Source of the DNA: Janibacter limosus NBRC 16128
Lineage (GTDB): Bacteria > Actinomycetota > Actinomycetes > Actinomycetales > Dermatophilaceae
Assembly (NCBI RefSeq): GCF_001570985.1
Contig: NZ_BCSS01000009.1
Coordinates: forward strand, 28,945 to 92,944
Direction of reading: 5' to 3'
Length of the DNA: 64,000 nt
In this document: piece by piece, positions 8,641 to 18,602 of the stretch
How the letters are laid out: each line of letters starts with the position of its first letter
Numbering within the stretch: the stretch's first letter is position 1
Notes under the pieces: generated by a model
What the model was told of the DNA's origin: nothing
The model's input: the letters and a program-made list of their open reading frames with translations, nothing else
Database searches by the model: none
Program-made: the position numbers and the translations under genes

Positions 8641-10038
8641 TCACAGGTTGATCATGTGCCCCGCGATGCCCTCGACGGCCTCCTTGACCGCCTCGGACAG
8701 CGTCGGGTGTGCGAAGACATTGCGGGCGACCTCGTCGGCCGTCAGGTCCCACTTCTGCGCGAGGGTGAGGACCGGCAGCAGCTCGGTGACGTCGGGGCCG
8801 ATCATGTGGGCGCCGAGGATCTCGTTGTGCTCGGCATCCGCGACGATCTTGACGAAACCGACCGCGTCGCCCAGGCCCATCGCCTTGCCGTTGGCGGTGA
8901 AGGGGAAGGTCGCCGTCTTGACGTCGTAGCCCTTGTCCTTCGCCTGCTCCTCGGAGTAACCGAAGGACCCGATCTGCGGGTGGCAGTAGGTCGCGCGCGG
9001 GATGAAGTCGTACTCGACCGGCATCGTCTCGGCGCCGTTCATGTGCTCGGCGGCGACGACCCCCTGGGCTTCGGCGACGTGGGCGAGCATGAGCTTGGCC
9101 GTGCAGTCACCGATGGCGTACACGTTGTCGACATTGGTGCGGCAGTACTCGTCGATGGCGATGGCGCCGCGCTCGGTGAGCTCGACCCCGATCGCGTCCA
9201 GGCCGAAGCCTTCGGTGCGGGGTGCGAAGCCGATCGCGGAGAGCAGCTTGTCCGCCTCGAGGACCTGGGCGTCGCCCCCCTTCGCCGGGGTGACGGTGAC
9301 CTTGACGCCCGAGCCGGTGTCCTCGACGGAGTCGACCTTGGTGCTGAGCATGACCTTGACGCCCAGCTTCTTGTAGTGCTTGGCCAGCTCCTTGGACACG
9401 GCCGCGTCCTCGGTCGGGACCATGCGGTCGAGGAACTCGACGATCGTGACGTCGACACCGAAGTTCTTGAGCACGTAGGCGAACTCGACGCCGATGGCGC
9501 CCGAGCCGGCGATGATCATCGAGCCGGGGAGGTCCGCGTCGAGGATCTGCTCCTCGTAGGTGACGACGTTGTCGCTCACCTCGACACCGGGGAGCATGCG
9601 GGTGGTCGCACCCGTGGCGATGATCAGCTTGTCGAAGGAGACCGTCCGGGTCTCGCCGTCGTTGAGGGCGACATCGACGGTGTTGCCGGAGGTGATGGTG
9701 CCCCAGCCGTCGATCTCGGTGATCTTGTTCTTCTTCATCAGGAAGTGGACGCCCTTGACGATGCCGTCGCTCACCTGGCGGGAGCGGGCGTGCGTCGGGC
9801 CGAAGGACATCGTGGCGTCGCCCTCGATGCCGAACTTCTTCTTGTCATGGGCCAGCGTGTGTGCGAGCTCGGCGTTCTTGATCAGCGCCTTGCTGGGGAT
9901 GCAGCCCACGTTGAGGCAGACACCGCCCCAATACTTCTTCTCGATCACCGCGACCGTGTTTCCGAGCTGCGCCGCGCGGATCGCCGCGACGTAACCACCA
10001 GGTCCTGCACCGAGCACTACGAGGTCAAAGTCAGCCAT
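8641..10038 (-). CDS. lpdA: Dihydrolipoyl dehydrogenase (E3 subunit)
   Basis: 465-residue flavoprotein disulfide reductase that reoxidises dihydrolipoamide in pyruvate and 2-oxoglutarate dehydrogenase complexes. The FAD-binding GAGPGGYVA is at 10-18, the redox-active pair C41-x4-C46 in [12 protein letters not shown], the NAD-binding [10 protein letters not shown] in the middle, and the C-terminal dimer-interface HPTLSE with the catalytic His. The frame is open far upstream, but homology begins at this ATG ([10 protein letters not shown]). It is a single gene, divergent from cstA across 75 bp, with no E1 or E2 gene nearby, as is usual in actinobacteria. Confidence 0.96.
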   Translation of the reverse strand: MADFDLVVLGAGPGGYVAAIRAAQLGNTVAVIEKKYWGGVCLNVGCIPSKALIKNAELAHTLAHDKKKFGIEGDATMSFGPTHARSRQVSDGIVKGVHFLMKKNKITEIDGWGTITSGNTVDVALNDGETRTVSFDKLIIATGATTRMLPGVEVSDNVVTYEEQILDADLPGSMIIAGSGAIGVEFAYVLKNFGVDVTIVEFLDRMVPTEDAAVSKELAKHYKKLGVKVMLSTKVDSVEDTGSGVKVTVTPAKGGDAQVLEADKLLSAIGFAPRTEGFGLDAIGVELTERGAIAIDEYCRTNVDNVYAIGDCTAKLMLAHVAEAQGVVAAEHMNGAETMPVEYDFIPRATYCHPQIGSFGYSEEQAKDKGYDVKTATFPFTANGKAMGLGDAVGFVKIVADAEHNEILGAHMIGPDVTELLPVLTLAQKWDLTADEVARNVFAHPTLSEAVKEAVEGIAGHMINL

Positions 10039-10113
10039 GTCCGACAGCGTAGTCGGGACTGCGTTACGTTCGACACACAGGCCGAAGACACGACGACGTG
10101 GTGGAGGATCCGC

Positions 10114-12411
10114 ATGGCGCAGCAGTCGCCCTCGCAGACCGTGATCGACGAGCGCGACGGGGTGGAGGTCGTGCGTACCGATCCGGGGCGGCCCCCCGTC
10201 GCCGTGCGCTCCCCGCACCTCGTGACCGGAAGGGAGAAGCTCGTCTTCGCCCTGATCGGCCTGCTCGGGGCGGTCGGCTGGGCGATGATCGCGGTGGTCC
10301 GCGGCGAGCACGTCAACGCCGTCTGGTTCGTCTTCGCCGCCGTGAGCACCTACATCATCGGCTTCCGCTTCTACGCCCGGCTCATCGAGTACAAGGTGCT
10401 CAAGCCGCGCGACGAGCGCGCCACTCCTGCCGAGGAGTTCGAGAACGGCAAGGACTTCATGCCGACCGATCGGCGGGTGCTCTTCGGACACCACTTCGCC
10501 GCGATCGCCGGCGCCGGTCCCCTCGTCGGACCCGTCCTCGCCGCCCAGATGGGGTACCTGCCCGGCACCTTGTGGATCGTCTTCGGCGTGGTCTTCGCCG
10601 GGGCCGTGCAGGACTACATGGTCCTGCACCTGTCCATCCGTCGTGGTGGGCGCAGCCTGGGTCAGATGGCCCGTGACGAGCTCGGGCGGGTCGGCGGCAT
10701 CGCCGCGATCGTCGGCGTGCTCGCGATCATGCTCATCCTCATCGCGGTCCTGGGCATCGTCGTCATCGGCGCCCTGGCCAACTCCCCCTGGGGCGTCTTC
10801 TCCATCGCGATGACCATCCCGATCGCGCTCTTCATGGGCCTGTACCTGCGCTTCCTGCGCCCCGGCGCCATCGGCGAGATCTCGCTCATCGGGGTCGTGC
10901 TGCTCGTCCTCGCGATCGTCGGGGGCGGCTGGGTGTCGGACCACCCGACCCTCGCCGACACCTTCACCCTCGAGCCGATCACCCTGGCCTGGCTGCTCAT
11001 CGGTTACGGCTTCGCAGCCTCGGTCCTGCCCGTGTGGCTCCTCCTGGCTCCCCGCGACTACCTGTCGACGTACATGAAGGTCGGCACCATCGGCCTGCTC
11101 GCCATCGGCATCCTGGTCGCCCGCCCCGAGGTCAAGATGCCGGCGGTCACGGAGTTCGCCTCCACGGGCGAGGGGCCGGCCTTCGCCGGGTCCCTCTTCC
11201 CCTTCCTCTTCATCACCGTCGCCTGCGGTGCCCTCTCCGGATTCCACGCACTGATCTCCTCCGGCACCACCCCCAAGCTGATCGAGAAGGAGAGCCAGGC
11301 GCGCTTCATCGGCTACGGCTCGATGCTCACCGAGTCCTTCGTCGCGATCATGGCGATGGTCGCCGCGGTGAGCATCGACCAGCACATCTACTTCGCGATG
11401 AATGCCCCCGGCGCGCTGACCGGAGGCACGCCCGCCGACGCCGCCGACTACGTCAACGGCCTCCCGCTCGTCACGCCCTCGGGCGGGGCGGTCCCCCCGG
11501 TGGATGCCGCCACCCTCCAGCAGGCGGCCGACAGCGTCGGCGAGGAGACGATCATCTCCCGCACCGGTGGCGCACCAACGCTGGCCTTCGGCATGAGCGA
11601 GGTCATGAGCGTCTTCGGCGGGGACTCGCTGAAGAGCTTCTGGTACCACTTCGCGGTGATGTTCGAGGCACTCTTCATCCTCACCACGGTCGACGCCGGC
11701 ACCCGCGTCGCGCGCTTCATGTTCTCCGACGCCCTCGGCAACGTGCCCGGTCTGCACCGCTTCAAGGACCCGTCCTGGCGCCCCGGTGCCTGGTTGTGCA
11801 GCATCGTCGTCGTCGCCGGCTGGGGCTCGATCCTGGTCATGGGCATCCTCGACCCGCTCGGCGGGATCTACACGCTCTTCCCCCTCTTCGGCATCGCCAA
11901 CCAGCTGCTCGCAGCGATCGCCCTCGCGGTGGTGACGGCGGTCGTCGTCAAGCAGGGCAACCTGCGCTGGGCCTGGATCCCGGGCATCGCCCTGGTGTGG
12001 GACCTGCTCATCACCCTGTGGGCCTCGTGGCTGAAGATCTTCAGCAGCGACCCCAAGATCGGCTTCTTCGCCCAGCGTTCGCGCTTCGTCGAGGCCCGGG
12101 ACAAGGGCGAGCTGCTCACCGGGGCCTCATCGACGGCGGACATGGACAAGATCATCTTCAACTCCGGCGTCCAGGGCACCCTGTCGATCATCTTCGCCGT
12201 GCTGGTGATCATCGTCGTCGCCGCATCGGTCGTCGTGATGGTCCGGGCTGCCCGTGCCGGAGGCCTGCCGACGAGCGAGGACGAGGGGGTGCCCTCGCGG
12301 ATCTTCGCCCCGACCGGGCCGATCGCGACACCTGCCGAGAAGGCGGTGCTCCAAGAGTGGAAGGACGCCGGCCTGGATCCCTCGCCGGCCGCCTCCCGGG
12401 GGCACGGATGA
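10114..12411 (+). CDS. cstA: CstA family carbon-starvation (pyruvate) transporter
   Basis: 765-residue polytopic membrane protein with roughly 16-18 hydrophobic segments. The CstA hallmarks are visible: [23 protein letters not shown] is clearly recognisable (around residues 110-135), as are [17 protein letters not shown] and the [12 protein letters not shown] motif. E. coli CstA and its homologue BtsT import pyruvate with protons and are induced by starvation. GGAGG six bases before the ATG fixes the start within a much longer open frame. It overlaps the next small gene by four bases. No CRP site is visible in the 75-bp promoter region, unlike in enterobacteria. Confidence 0.95.
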   Translation: MAQQSPSQTVIDERDGVEVVRTDPGRPPVAVRSPHLVTGREKLVFALIGLLGAVGWAMIAVVRGEHVNAVWFVFAAVSTYIIGFRFYARLIEYKVLKPRDERATPAEEFENGKDFMPTDRRVLFGHHFAAIAGAGPLVGPVLAAQMGYLPGTLWIVFGVVFAGAVQDYMVLHLSIRRGGRSLGQMARDELGRVGGIAAIVGVLAIMLILIAVLGIVVIGALANSPWGVFSIAMTIPIALFMGLYLRFLRPGAIGEISLIGVVLLVLAIVGGGWVSDHPTLADTFTLEPITLAWLLIGYGFAASVLPVWLLLAPRDYLSTYMKVGTIGLLAIGILVARPEVKMPAVTEFASTGEGPAFAGSLFPFLFITVACGALSGFHALISSGTTPKLIEKESQARFIGYGSMLTESFVAIMAMVAAVSIDQHIYFAMNAPGALTGGTPADAADYVNGLPLVTPSGGAVPPVDAATLQQAADSVGEETIISRTGGAPTLAFGMSEVMSVFGGDSLKSFWYHFAVMFEALFILTTVDAGTRVARFMFSDALGNVPGLHRFKDPSWRPGAWLCSIVVVAGWGSILVMGILDPLGGIYTLFPLFGIANQLLAAIALAVVTAVVVKQGNLRWAWIPGIALVWDLLITLWASWLKIFSSDPKIGFFAQRSRFVEARDKGELLTGASSTADMDKIIFNSGVQGTLSIIFAVLVIIVVAASVVVMVRAARAGGLPTSEDEGVPSRIFAPTGPIATPAEKAVLQEWKDAGLDPSPAASRGHG

Positions 12412-12611
12412 CCACGGTCACCGGATCTCCCTTCGAGCTGGTGCGGCGGGTCGGACGCTTCGTCAGCGGGGTGACCGGCGGTGACCGCTACGAGCGGTAC
12501 GTCGAGCACCTGCGACGCGTCCACCCGCAGGACCCGGTGCCGACCCGGGCGCAGTTCTGGCGCTCGCACTACGAGGAGCAGGAGCGCGACCCCGGCACCC
12601 GCTGCTGCTGA
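12408..12611 (+). CDS. YbdD/YjiX family small protein (CstA partner)
   Basis: 67 residues starting at an ATG that overlaps the cstA stop codon by four bases. It has the family's VGGDRYERYVEHLRR-like core (here TGGDRYERYVEHLR), a conserved HP, FWR and a Cys pair at the very end. In E. coli the homologous small genes ybdD and yjiX directly follow cstA and btsT. The family is conserved with CstA and probably modulates or stabilises the carrier. The tight overlap supports production at the same level as CstA. It ends one base before the convergent mrdA stop codon, leaving no room for a terminator. Confidence 0.85.
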   Translation: MTTVTGSPFELVRRVGRFVSGVTGGDRYERYVEHLRRVHPQDPVPTRAQFWRSHYEEQERDPGTRCC

Positions 12612-14612
12612 TCAGTCCCCGAGGTCCGCGAGCTCCTCGTGGATCTGTCGGGCGATCGGCGCGGCGGTGGCGCCACCGGTCCCACCCTGGGACACGACGA
12701 CGGCCACGACATAGCGTGGCTTGGTGGTCGGTGCGTAGGAGACGAACCACGCCGTGTCCTGCTTGCCGTAGACCTCCGCGGTACCGGTCTTGCCCGCGAC
12801 CGGCCACTCCTTCAGCGGAAAGCCGGCGAAGGCCGAGTGCGCGGTCCCGCCCCGCTCGGCCACCACGTCCTTGAGCGCTCCACGCAGCAGGCGGCCCGAG
12901 CGACCGGGCAGGTCGACCTGCTGTGCGGTGGGGACATCGAGGGAGGTGCGGACGCCGTCGGGCGAGATGCTCGCCCGGCCCAGGTGAGGGCTCGGCTGCG
13001 CGCCCTCCTGGGCGATGGTGCCGAAGACACGGGCCATCTGCAGCAGCGTCGCGGTGACATCGCCCTGACCGATCGACAGGTTGGCCTCGTCGCCCGGGCG
13101 GAACTGGTAGCCGGTCTCGCAGTTTTCCTTCGCGACCGCGGTGAGGTACGCGCGTCGGGTGCGGTCCGTGATCTCCGGGTGGCCGCGGCGGGCGTCCCTG
13201 CACGATGCGACCTTGGTGCTCTGCCACCAGTCGCGCTTCCACGCACGGTCGGGGATGCGTCCGGCGGACTCCGACGGGAGGTCGATGCCGGTCTGCTCGC
13301 CGAGCCCCAGGTCCCGGGCGGTGTCGATGAGCGGGTCCCCGGCGTCGTCGCCGGCAGACAGCCCACCCTGGTCGCGCCAGACCTGCTCGGCGACCCGGTA
13401 GAAGACGGTGTCGCAGGAGACCTTGATCGCCTCGCTCCAGGTGATCCTCCCGAAGGCACGCGACTCGTAGTTGTTGAAGGTCCGGTCCCCGATCCGGTGA
13501 GACGAGGTGCAGTTGACCACGTCGTCGAGGTCGGTCCCCGCAGCCACCGCCCCGGGCAGGGTGACGGCCTTGAAGGTCGAGGCGGGCGGCTGGGCCACCC
13601 CGGTCACCCGGTCGATGAGCGGACTGCGGTCCCCCTCCGTGAGCTCCTCGTAGCGCTCCTGCGTCACTCCCTCGGACCAGACGGACGGGTCATAGGTGGG
13701 CACGCTCGCGGAGGCGAGGACGCCCCCATCGCGCAGATCGAGGACCACGGCTGCTGCGCTGTCGGCCCGGTGCCCACGATCACGGGCCCGCTCCACACCG
13801 TCGGCGAGCGCCGCCTCACTCGCCCGTTGCACCGGCAGGTCGAGAGTGGTGACGAGGTCGGCCCCGGCCACCGGCTCGGTGCGGCTCGTCTCCTCGACCG
13901 CGACCCCGCGCGCGTCGACGCGCACCTCGCTGTGGCCGGGCGTGCCGCGCAGCAGCTCGTCGTACTGATGCTCCAGGCCGGCAGCACCGACGAGGTCGGC
14001 GTCGGTGATCGTGCCGTCGGAGGCCTCGACGGTCTGGGCGTCGGGGCGGGTGAGGTAGCCGGTCGTCTGCGGGGCACCGCCCCCCTTCGCTGCGGGGTAG
14101 GAGCGCACCGGCTGGCTGGTCACGGCCACACCGGGGTAGCGCTCGGGGCGCTCGGTCAGGGTGGCGGCAGCGGCCGGGTCCACGTCGACGGCGATGGGCA
14201 CGGGGACCAGGGCAGAGCCTGCCCAGCAGTCCGGCGGGTCAGCGGCGCCGGGTGCGCCGCACAGGGTGGTGCGTCCCCACAAGCGGGCGAAGGGGAGGTC
14301 CAGTGTCGTGGCGAGGCGGCGCACCGTGGCCCGTCCCCCGTCCTCGGCATCGGCGAGTGATCGGCGGTCGATGGTGACATCGGTGCGCACGGCGTTGTCC
14401 ACGAGCGGCCGACCGTCCCGGTCGAGGATGCGCCCCCGCAACGCGGGAAGGGCGACGCGCGAGGCACCCGGGAGGGCCACCCGGTCGTCGCCTGCGGGGT
14501 GGTCGGTGAGCTGCAGCTGACCCAGACGTCCGACGAGGACGCCGGCGAGCAGCACGAGGACGACGAGCGAGGCGAGCATGCGCGCCTGCAGCCGCGGGGC
14601 CCCGCGCCTCAC
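12612..14612 (-). CDS. mrdA: Penicillin-binding protein 2 (elongation transpeptidase)
   Basis: About 666 residues. Single N-terminal membrane anchor, PBP dimerisation domain with RGRILDRDG, then the transpeptidase domain with STFK (active serine near 345), SCD as the SxN-type motif, and KTGTAE near 605. It cross-links lateral-wall peptidoglycan with the MreBCD system. I chose the GTG that overlaps the mreD stop by four bases; an ATG 11 codons later is possible. The gene ends the mre operon; the SEDS partner rodA, which normally follows, is absent and the convergent ybdD begins immediately. Confidence 0.93.
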   Translation of the reverse strand: MRRGAPRLQARMLASLVVLVLLAGVLVGRLGQLQLTDHPAGDDRVALPGASRVALPALRGRILDRDGRPLVDNAVRTDVTIDRRSLADAEDGGRATVRRLATTLDLPFARLWGRTTLCGAPGAADPPDCWAGSALVPVPIAVDVDPAAAATLTERPERYPGVAVTSQPVRSYPAAKGGGAPQTTGYLTRPDAQTVEASDGTITDADLVGAAGLEHQYDELLRGTPGHSEVRVDARGVAVEETSRTEPVAGADLVTTLDLPVQRASEAALADGVERARDRGHRADSAAAVVLDLRDGGVLASASVPTYDPSVWSEGVTQERYEELTEGDRSPLIDRVTGVAQPPASTFKAVTLPGAVAAGTDLDDVVNCTSSHRIGDRTFNNYESRAFGRITWSEAIKVSCDTVFYRVAEQVWRDQGGLSAGDDAGDPLIDTARDLGLGEQTGIDLPSESAGRIPDRAWKRDWWQSTKVASCRDARRGHPEITDRTRRAYLTAVAKENCETGYQFRPGDEANLSIGQGDVTATLLQMARVFGTIAQEGAQPSPHLGRASISPDGVRTSLDVPTAQQVDLPGRSGRLLRGALKDVVAERGGTAHSAFAGFPLKEWPVAGKTGTAEVYGKQDTAWFVSYAPTTKPRYVVAVVVSQGGTGGATAAPIARQIHEELADLGD

Positions 14613-15097
14613 GCCCACCGCCTCCGCACCAGTCCGGCCTCGATCCGCTCGACGACCCCGACCAGGACCAGCCCGAGAGTGGCGGTGGCCAGGACCTGCC
14701 AGGCCAGAGGTCCCCACGCGACGGGTCGGGCACTGGCCAGGTCGATCAGGATCGGGGCTGCACGGGTGACGAGAACAGCGGCCGCGACGACGGGGACCGG
14801 CCACCACCAGGGGTGACCGGCACGCCGGTGCGCGGTCCCGGCGATCCAGCCGGCCGCGGCATATCCCAGGGCGGAGAGCCCGAGGGGTACCGCGACCGGT
14901 GGCGCGAGGTCGAGGAGCCAGCCGCCCAGGAGACCGGTGAGCGCGCCGGGGCCGGGCCCGGCTGAGAGCGCGACCCCGACGACGACGATGACGATGAAGT
15001 CCGGCGGTGCGAGCACCCCCCGGGTCCCCAGCGCGAGGACCACGACGAGCGCGACCGCCAGGAGCAGCAGTCGCACGGGCCAGCGCAGACCGGTCAT
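14609..15097 (-). CDS. mreD: Rod shape-determining protein MreD
   Basis: 162 residues, almost entirely hydrophobic, with about five membrane spans and short Arg-containing loops, the size and layout of MreD. MreD links MreC to the cytoplasmic MreB filaments and the PBP2 machinery. It overlaps mreC at its start and mrdA at its end, by four bases each, so the four proteins are probably made together. Sequence conservation is low in this family, so the call relies heavily on gene order. Confidence 0.88.
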   Translation of the reverse strand: MTGLRWPVRLLLLAVALVVVLALGTRGVLAPPDFIVIVVVGVALSAGPGPGALTGLLGGWLLDLAPPVAVPLGLSALGYAAAGWIAGTAHRRAGHPWWWPVPVVAAAVLVTRAAPILIDLASARPVAWGPLAWQVLATATLGLVLVGVVERIEAGLVRRRWA

Positions 15098-15870
15098 GAC
15101 GTGCGCTTCGTCGTGCGACCGGGCCCGGTGATCACGGCCACGACGTCGACGGTGGCCAGGTCCACGGCCGGCTCGACGACCGCAGTGTCGGTGAGCGCCC
15201 CGGGGGCCTTGGCGACTCGGCTGATCGTGCCGACGCGGACGCCGGGAGGATAGGGGCGGGCGCCGGGGCTGCCGAGGGTGGTGACCTCGTCCCCTCTCGC
15301 CACGCGGTCCCGGGTCAGCTGGGTGATGACGAGCTCGTCCGCGGCATGGGCAGTCGTGGGGTCCGACCCCGAGAGGGTGCCGATGACTCCCCGTTCACCC
15401 GTGCGCACGCCGACACCGGAATTGCCCGCGCCGATGACCTCGACATCCGCGCTCCACTCCCCCACAGAGACGACCCGACCGACGAGACCGCCGGGGGCGA
15501 TGACGGCGCTGTCGACGCGCACGCCGTCGCGACGTCCGACGTCGAGGGTGATCCGCTCCGGGCCCGATGCCCCTGCGCGGTCGAGCGCCACGACACGGGC
15601 GGTGACGCTCGGGAGGTCGCCGGTGTCGAGGCCGACGGCCTGGCCCTCGGTGTCCTGTCGGTCCCGCAGCCGCCGCACCTCCTCCGCCAGGGCGATGTTG
15701 TCCCGCTTGAGCCGATCGCTCTCATCGCCGCGTGGGGCGACCAGCCGCTCCACCGGGCCGAGGACCGCGTCCCCGACCCCGCGGACAGGGCCGAGCGGTG
15801 CGCCGGCGAGGTCCGCGAGCAGGACGAGCAGGGTGAGTGCCAACAGGACCGGAAGGATGCGGCGACGCAT
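15094..15870 (-). CDS. mreC: Rod shape-determining protein MreC
   Basis: 258 residues. N-terminal membrane anchor (about 5-25), then a coiled-coil around 50-75 (DRLKRDNIALAEEVRRLR) and two beta-barrel subdomains with the conserved GGLVGRVV and DGVRVDSAVI patches. MreC sits outside the membrane and activates PBP2. It abuts mreB (shared base at 15870) and overlaps mreD by four bases. The C-terminus is short and basic, without the long Pro-rich tail seen in some actinobacteria. Confidence 0.93.
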   Translation of the reverse strand: MRRRILPVLLALTLLVLLADLAGAPLGPVRGVGDAVLGPVERLVAPRGDESDRLKRDNIALAEEVRRLRDRQDTEGQAVGLDTGDLPSVTARVVALDRAGASGPERITLDVGRRDGVRVDSAVIAPGGLVGRVVSVGEWSADVEVIGAGNSGVGVRTGERGVIGTLSGSDPTTAHAADELVITQLTRDRVARGDEVTTLGSPGARPYPPGVRVGTISRVAKAPGALTDTAVVEPAVDLATVDVVAVITGPGRTTKRTS

Positions 15871-16910
15871 CAGAACCGGTGCCCGTCGACCAGGACGGGC
15901 TGCAGGGCAGCGAAGTCGTCGACGCAGCGGCCGGCACCGCGCACCACGGCACGCAGCGGGGCTTCGGCCACGCTGACGGGGACCCCGAGCTCGTGCCGCA
16001 GCAGCGCATCGAGACCGCGCAGCAGCGCGCCGCCCCCGGTGAGGGTGATGCCTCGCTCGAGGACATCACCAGCCAGCTCCGGCGGGCACCGGTCGAGGAC
16101 ATCGCGCACGAGCCCGACGATCTCCCCGACGGGTCGAGAGATCGCCCGACGGATCTCGGCGGAGCCCACGTCGACGGTCTTGGGCAGACCGGTCACGAGA
16201 TCACGGCCACGCACCCTGGTGGTCGCCTCCTTCGCGAGGGGGAAGGCGGAGCCCACCTCGACCTTGATGTGCTCGGCGCTGCGCTCCCCCAGCAGCAGCG
16301 AGAGGTTGCGCCGCACGTGCTCGGCGATCGCGTCGTCGACCGCGTCGCCCGCGGTGCGGGTGCTGCGTGAGGCGACGATCCCGCCGAGGGCGATGACGGC
16401 GACATCGGTCGAGCCGCCGCCGATGTCGACGACCATCGAGGCCTGGGTGTCCGTCACGGGCAGCCCGGCGCCGATGGCGGCGACCATGGGCTCCTCGACG
16501 AGGTACACGCGGCGGGCGCCGACCCGCAGGGCAGCCTCCTCGACGGCGCGGCGCTCGACGCCCGTGATGTCGCTCGGGATGCACACGACGACCCGCGGTC
16601 GAAAGACGCTCGAGATCCCGACGCGGTCGGTGAACCACCGCAGCATCTGCTCGGTGGCATCAGGCTCGTTGATGACCCCGGCCCGCAGCGGACGCACCGC
16701 CCGCAGGGCACCCGGGGTGCGCCCGAGCATCTCCTTGGCCCGCGTGCCGGCGGCCACGAGCTCACCGGTCTCGACGCTCAGCGCGACGACGCTCGGCTCG
16801 TCGAGGACGACGCCGCGGCCCTGCTGGTGGATCAGGGTGTTGGCCGTGCCCAGGTCGATGGCCAGGTCGCGCGAGAAGCGCGCACGCGCTCCCCGCGCTC
16901 CTGTCACCAC
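15870..16910 (-). CDS. mreB: Rod shape-determining protein MreB (actin-like)
   Basis: About 346 residues of actin/Hsp70-fold ATPase. Phosphate-1 loop DLGTANTL is near the start, followed by VVDIGGGSTDVA (phosphate 2) and TGGGALLRGLD (adenosine). It forms filaments that guide lateral wall synthesis. No ATG is available near the N-terminus; the start is one of two adjacent GTG codons (16910 or 16907), one base after the ndk stop codon, without a clear ribosome binding site, implying coupling to ndk. A complete mre set suggests rod-shaped or partly elongating cells. Confidence 0.94.
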   Translation of the reverse strand: MVTGARGARARFSRDLAIDLGTANTLIHQQGRGVVLDEPSVVALSVETGELVAAGTRAKEMLGRTPGALRAVRPLRAGVINEPDATEQMLRWFTDRVGISSVFRPRVVVCIPSDITGVERRAVEEAALRVGARRVYLVEEPMVAAIGAGLPVTDTQASMVVDIGGGSTDVAVIALGGIVASRSTRTAGDAVDDAIAEHVRRNLSLLLGERSAEHIKVEVGSAFPLAKEATTRVRGRDLVTGLPKTVDVGSAEIRRAISRPVGEIVGLVRDVLDRCPPELAGDVLERGITLTGGGALLRGLDALLRHELGVPVSVAEAPLRAVVRGAGRCVDDFAALQPVLVDGHRF

Positions 16911-16911
16911 G

Positions 16912-17346
16912 TCAGAGGCTCGGGAACCAGATGCCGATCTCGCGGGCAGCGGACTCCGGGGAGTCAGAGCCGTGGACGATGTTTTCGTCCACGGTGCCGG
17001 CCCACTTGCGCCCGAGGTCACCACGGATGGTGCCCGGGGCGGCCTCGGTCGGCTTGGTCGCGCCGGCGAGGGAGCGGAAGCCCTTGATGCACTCCTGGCC
17101 CTCGATGACGACGGCCGCGACGGGGCCGGAGGCCATGAAGTCCAGGAGCGGCTCGTAGAAGGGCTTGCCCTCGTGCTCGGCGTAGTGCGCTGCCAGCTGC
17201 TCACGGGTCGGGGTGAGGACGGACAGTGCGGCGAGGGTGTACCCCTTCGCCTCGATGCGGCGGATCACCTCGCCGGTGAGCCCACGACGGAAGCCGTCGG
17301 GCTTGACGAGGATGAGGGAACGTTCGGTCTGCGCAGTCTCGGTCAC
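16912..17346 (-). CDS. ndk: Nucleoside diphosphate kinase
   Basis: About 144 residues. Transfers gamma-phosphate from ATP to NDPs through a phospho-histidine, seen in the conserved NIVHGSDSPESA motif; the N-terminal SLILVKPDG and the RGDLG motif are also intact. The start is a GTG. A second GTG six codons upstream overlaps the uppP stop codon by four bases and could equally be used for coupling; neither has a good ribosome binding site. In many actinobacteria ndk sits between folC-DUF4233 and mreB; here uppP is inserted in that order. Confidence 0.96.
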   Translation of the reverse strand: MTETAQTERSLILVKPDGFRRGLTGEVIRRIEAKGYTLAALSVLTPTREQLAAHYAEHEGKPFYEPLLDFMASGPVAAVVIEGQECIKGFRSLAGATKPTEAAPGTIRGDLGRKWAGTVDENIVHGSDSPESAAREIGIWFPSL

Positions 17347-17360
17347 GGTGCCCAGCGTAG

Positions 17361-18188
17361 TCACGCCGCGATCGTGCCCGTACCCAGCAGGGCGAAGAGG
17401 CCCAGAGCCAGCAGGATCCGGTAGATCATGAAGGGCGTGAAGGTGTGGGTCGTGATGTAGCGCATGAACCACGCGATGACCGCGTAACCGACCACGAAGG
17501 CGATGACGGTCGCGACGACGATCGGCCCCCAGCCGGTCTCCCCCGTGCCCTCGCCACCGGCGATCTTGACGACCTGGAGCCCACCGGACGCGATGACGGC
17601 CGGGATGGCGAGCAGGAAGCTGTAGCGGGCGGCCGTCACGCGGGTGTAGCCCATGAAGAGACCACCGGCGATCGTGCCGCCGCTGCGCGAGACGCCCGGG
17701 ATGAGGGCCAGGGCCTGCCAGAGGCCGTAGAAGATGCCGTGCTTCCAGGTGAGGTCGGTCAGCTCGCGGCGTTGCGTGCCCACGCGCTCGGCGACCATGA
17801 TGACGATCGCGAAGACGAGGAGCATCGTCGCGGTGATCCACAGGCTGCGCAGCGAGGTCTCGATCTGGTCCTGGAAGAGGATGCCGAGCAGGCCGATGGG
17901 GATGGTGCCGATGATGACCAACCAGCCCATGCGCACGTCGGGGTCGTCCTTGGCCACCTTGCCCGCGAGCGCGAGGAACCACTTGCGGATGATCGTCGTG
18001 ATGTCGCGCCAGAAGTAGATGACCACCGCGGCCTCGGTCCCGAGCTGGGTGATGGCGGTGAAGGCCGCCCCGGGGTCCTCCTGACCGAGGAGCTGCCCGA
18101 CGATCGAGACGTGTGCGCTGGAGCTCACGGGGAGGAACTCGGTGAGTCCCTGGACGAGTCCGAGGATCACGGCGGTGAGGAAGTCCAC
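17361..18188 (-). CDS. uppP: Undecaprenyl-diphosphatase
   Basis: 275-residue polytopic membrane phosphatase (BacA/UppP) that recycles undecaprenyl pyrophosphate, the lipid carrier for peptidoglycan. The catalytic signature FLPVSSSAH near residues 18-26 and the second motif PGVSRSGGT are both intact, with about eight membrane spans. It lies two bases downstream of the DUF4233 gene and just before ndk, upstream of the mre genes, so it forms part of a wall-synthesis transcription unit. Confidence 0.95.
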   Translation of the reverse strand: MDFLTAVILGLVQGLTEFLPVSSSAHVSIVGQLLGQEDPGAAFTAITQLGTEAAVVIYFWRDITTIIRKWFLALAGKVAKDDPDVRMGWLVIIGTIPIGLLGILFQDQIETSLRSLWITATMLLVFAIVIMVAERVGTQRRELTDLTWKHGIFYGLWQALALIPGVSRSGGTIAGGLFMGYTRVTAARYSFLLAIPAVIASGGLQVVKIAGGEGTGETGWGPIVVATVIAFVVGYAVIAWFMRYITTHTFTPFMIYRILLALGLFALLGTGTIAA

Positions 18189-18190
18189 GG

Positions 18191-18586
18191 TCAGCTCTCC
18201 TGCTGGGTCATGGCCCGTGCGGCCTGTTCACGATCAACGCGCCGACCGACGTGCTGGCAGTAGCCGTAGAGCAGCGCGAAGACGATGCCGACGACGAACA
18301 TCATGCCGACGAAGAATCCGGACAGGATGGAAAAAGCCTGAACGGCCCATCCGAGAGCGGGCCCGAAGGGCCGGCGCATGAGTCCCGCGGCGACGATCGC
18401 GAGGACCGCGAGGATGCACATGAGGACGAAGGGGGTCAGGCCGGCGAGCACAGCACCCTGGTCCGGGTCGAGGCCCCGGCTGGCGAGCGCACCGAAGAAG
18501 ATGACCAACCCCTGGCCACCGAGGACGGTGGCGAGCATCCGCCACATGAACTTGCCCTGCGGGCGCGGGCGATCGTCTGGAGTCAC
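18191..18586 (-). CDS. DUF4233 family membrane protein
   Basis: About 131 residues with three to four membrane segments in the pattern of DUF4233 proteins, which follow folC in most actinobacteria. Function is unknown. The start is taken as GTG ([13 protein letters not shown]), 16 bases after the folC stop codon; an ATG at 'MWRML' is a later alternative. The C-terminal tail ends in Gln/Glu residues. Confidence 0.8.
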   Translation of the reverse strand: MTPDDRPRPQGKFMWRMLATVLGGQGLVIFFGALASRGLDPDQGAVLAGLTPFVLMCILAVLAIVAAGLMRRPFGPALGWAVQAFSILSGFFVGMMFVVGIVFALLYGYCQHVGRRVDREQAARAMTQQES

Positions 18587-18602
18587 GGGGGTCAAGAGTA
18601 GG

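Noticed and set aside
8656..10113. Plus-strand extension of the cstA frame across lpdA
   Set aside because: CstA homology begins at 10114 with GGAGG; the upstream part is antisense to lpdA.
10039..11757. Minus-strand extension of the lpdA frame opposite cstA
   Set aside because: LpdA homology begins at 10038; the extra residues are a low-complexity antisense of cstA.
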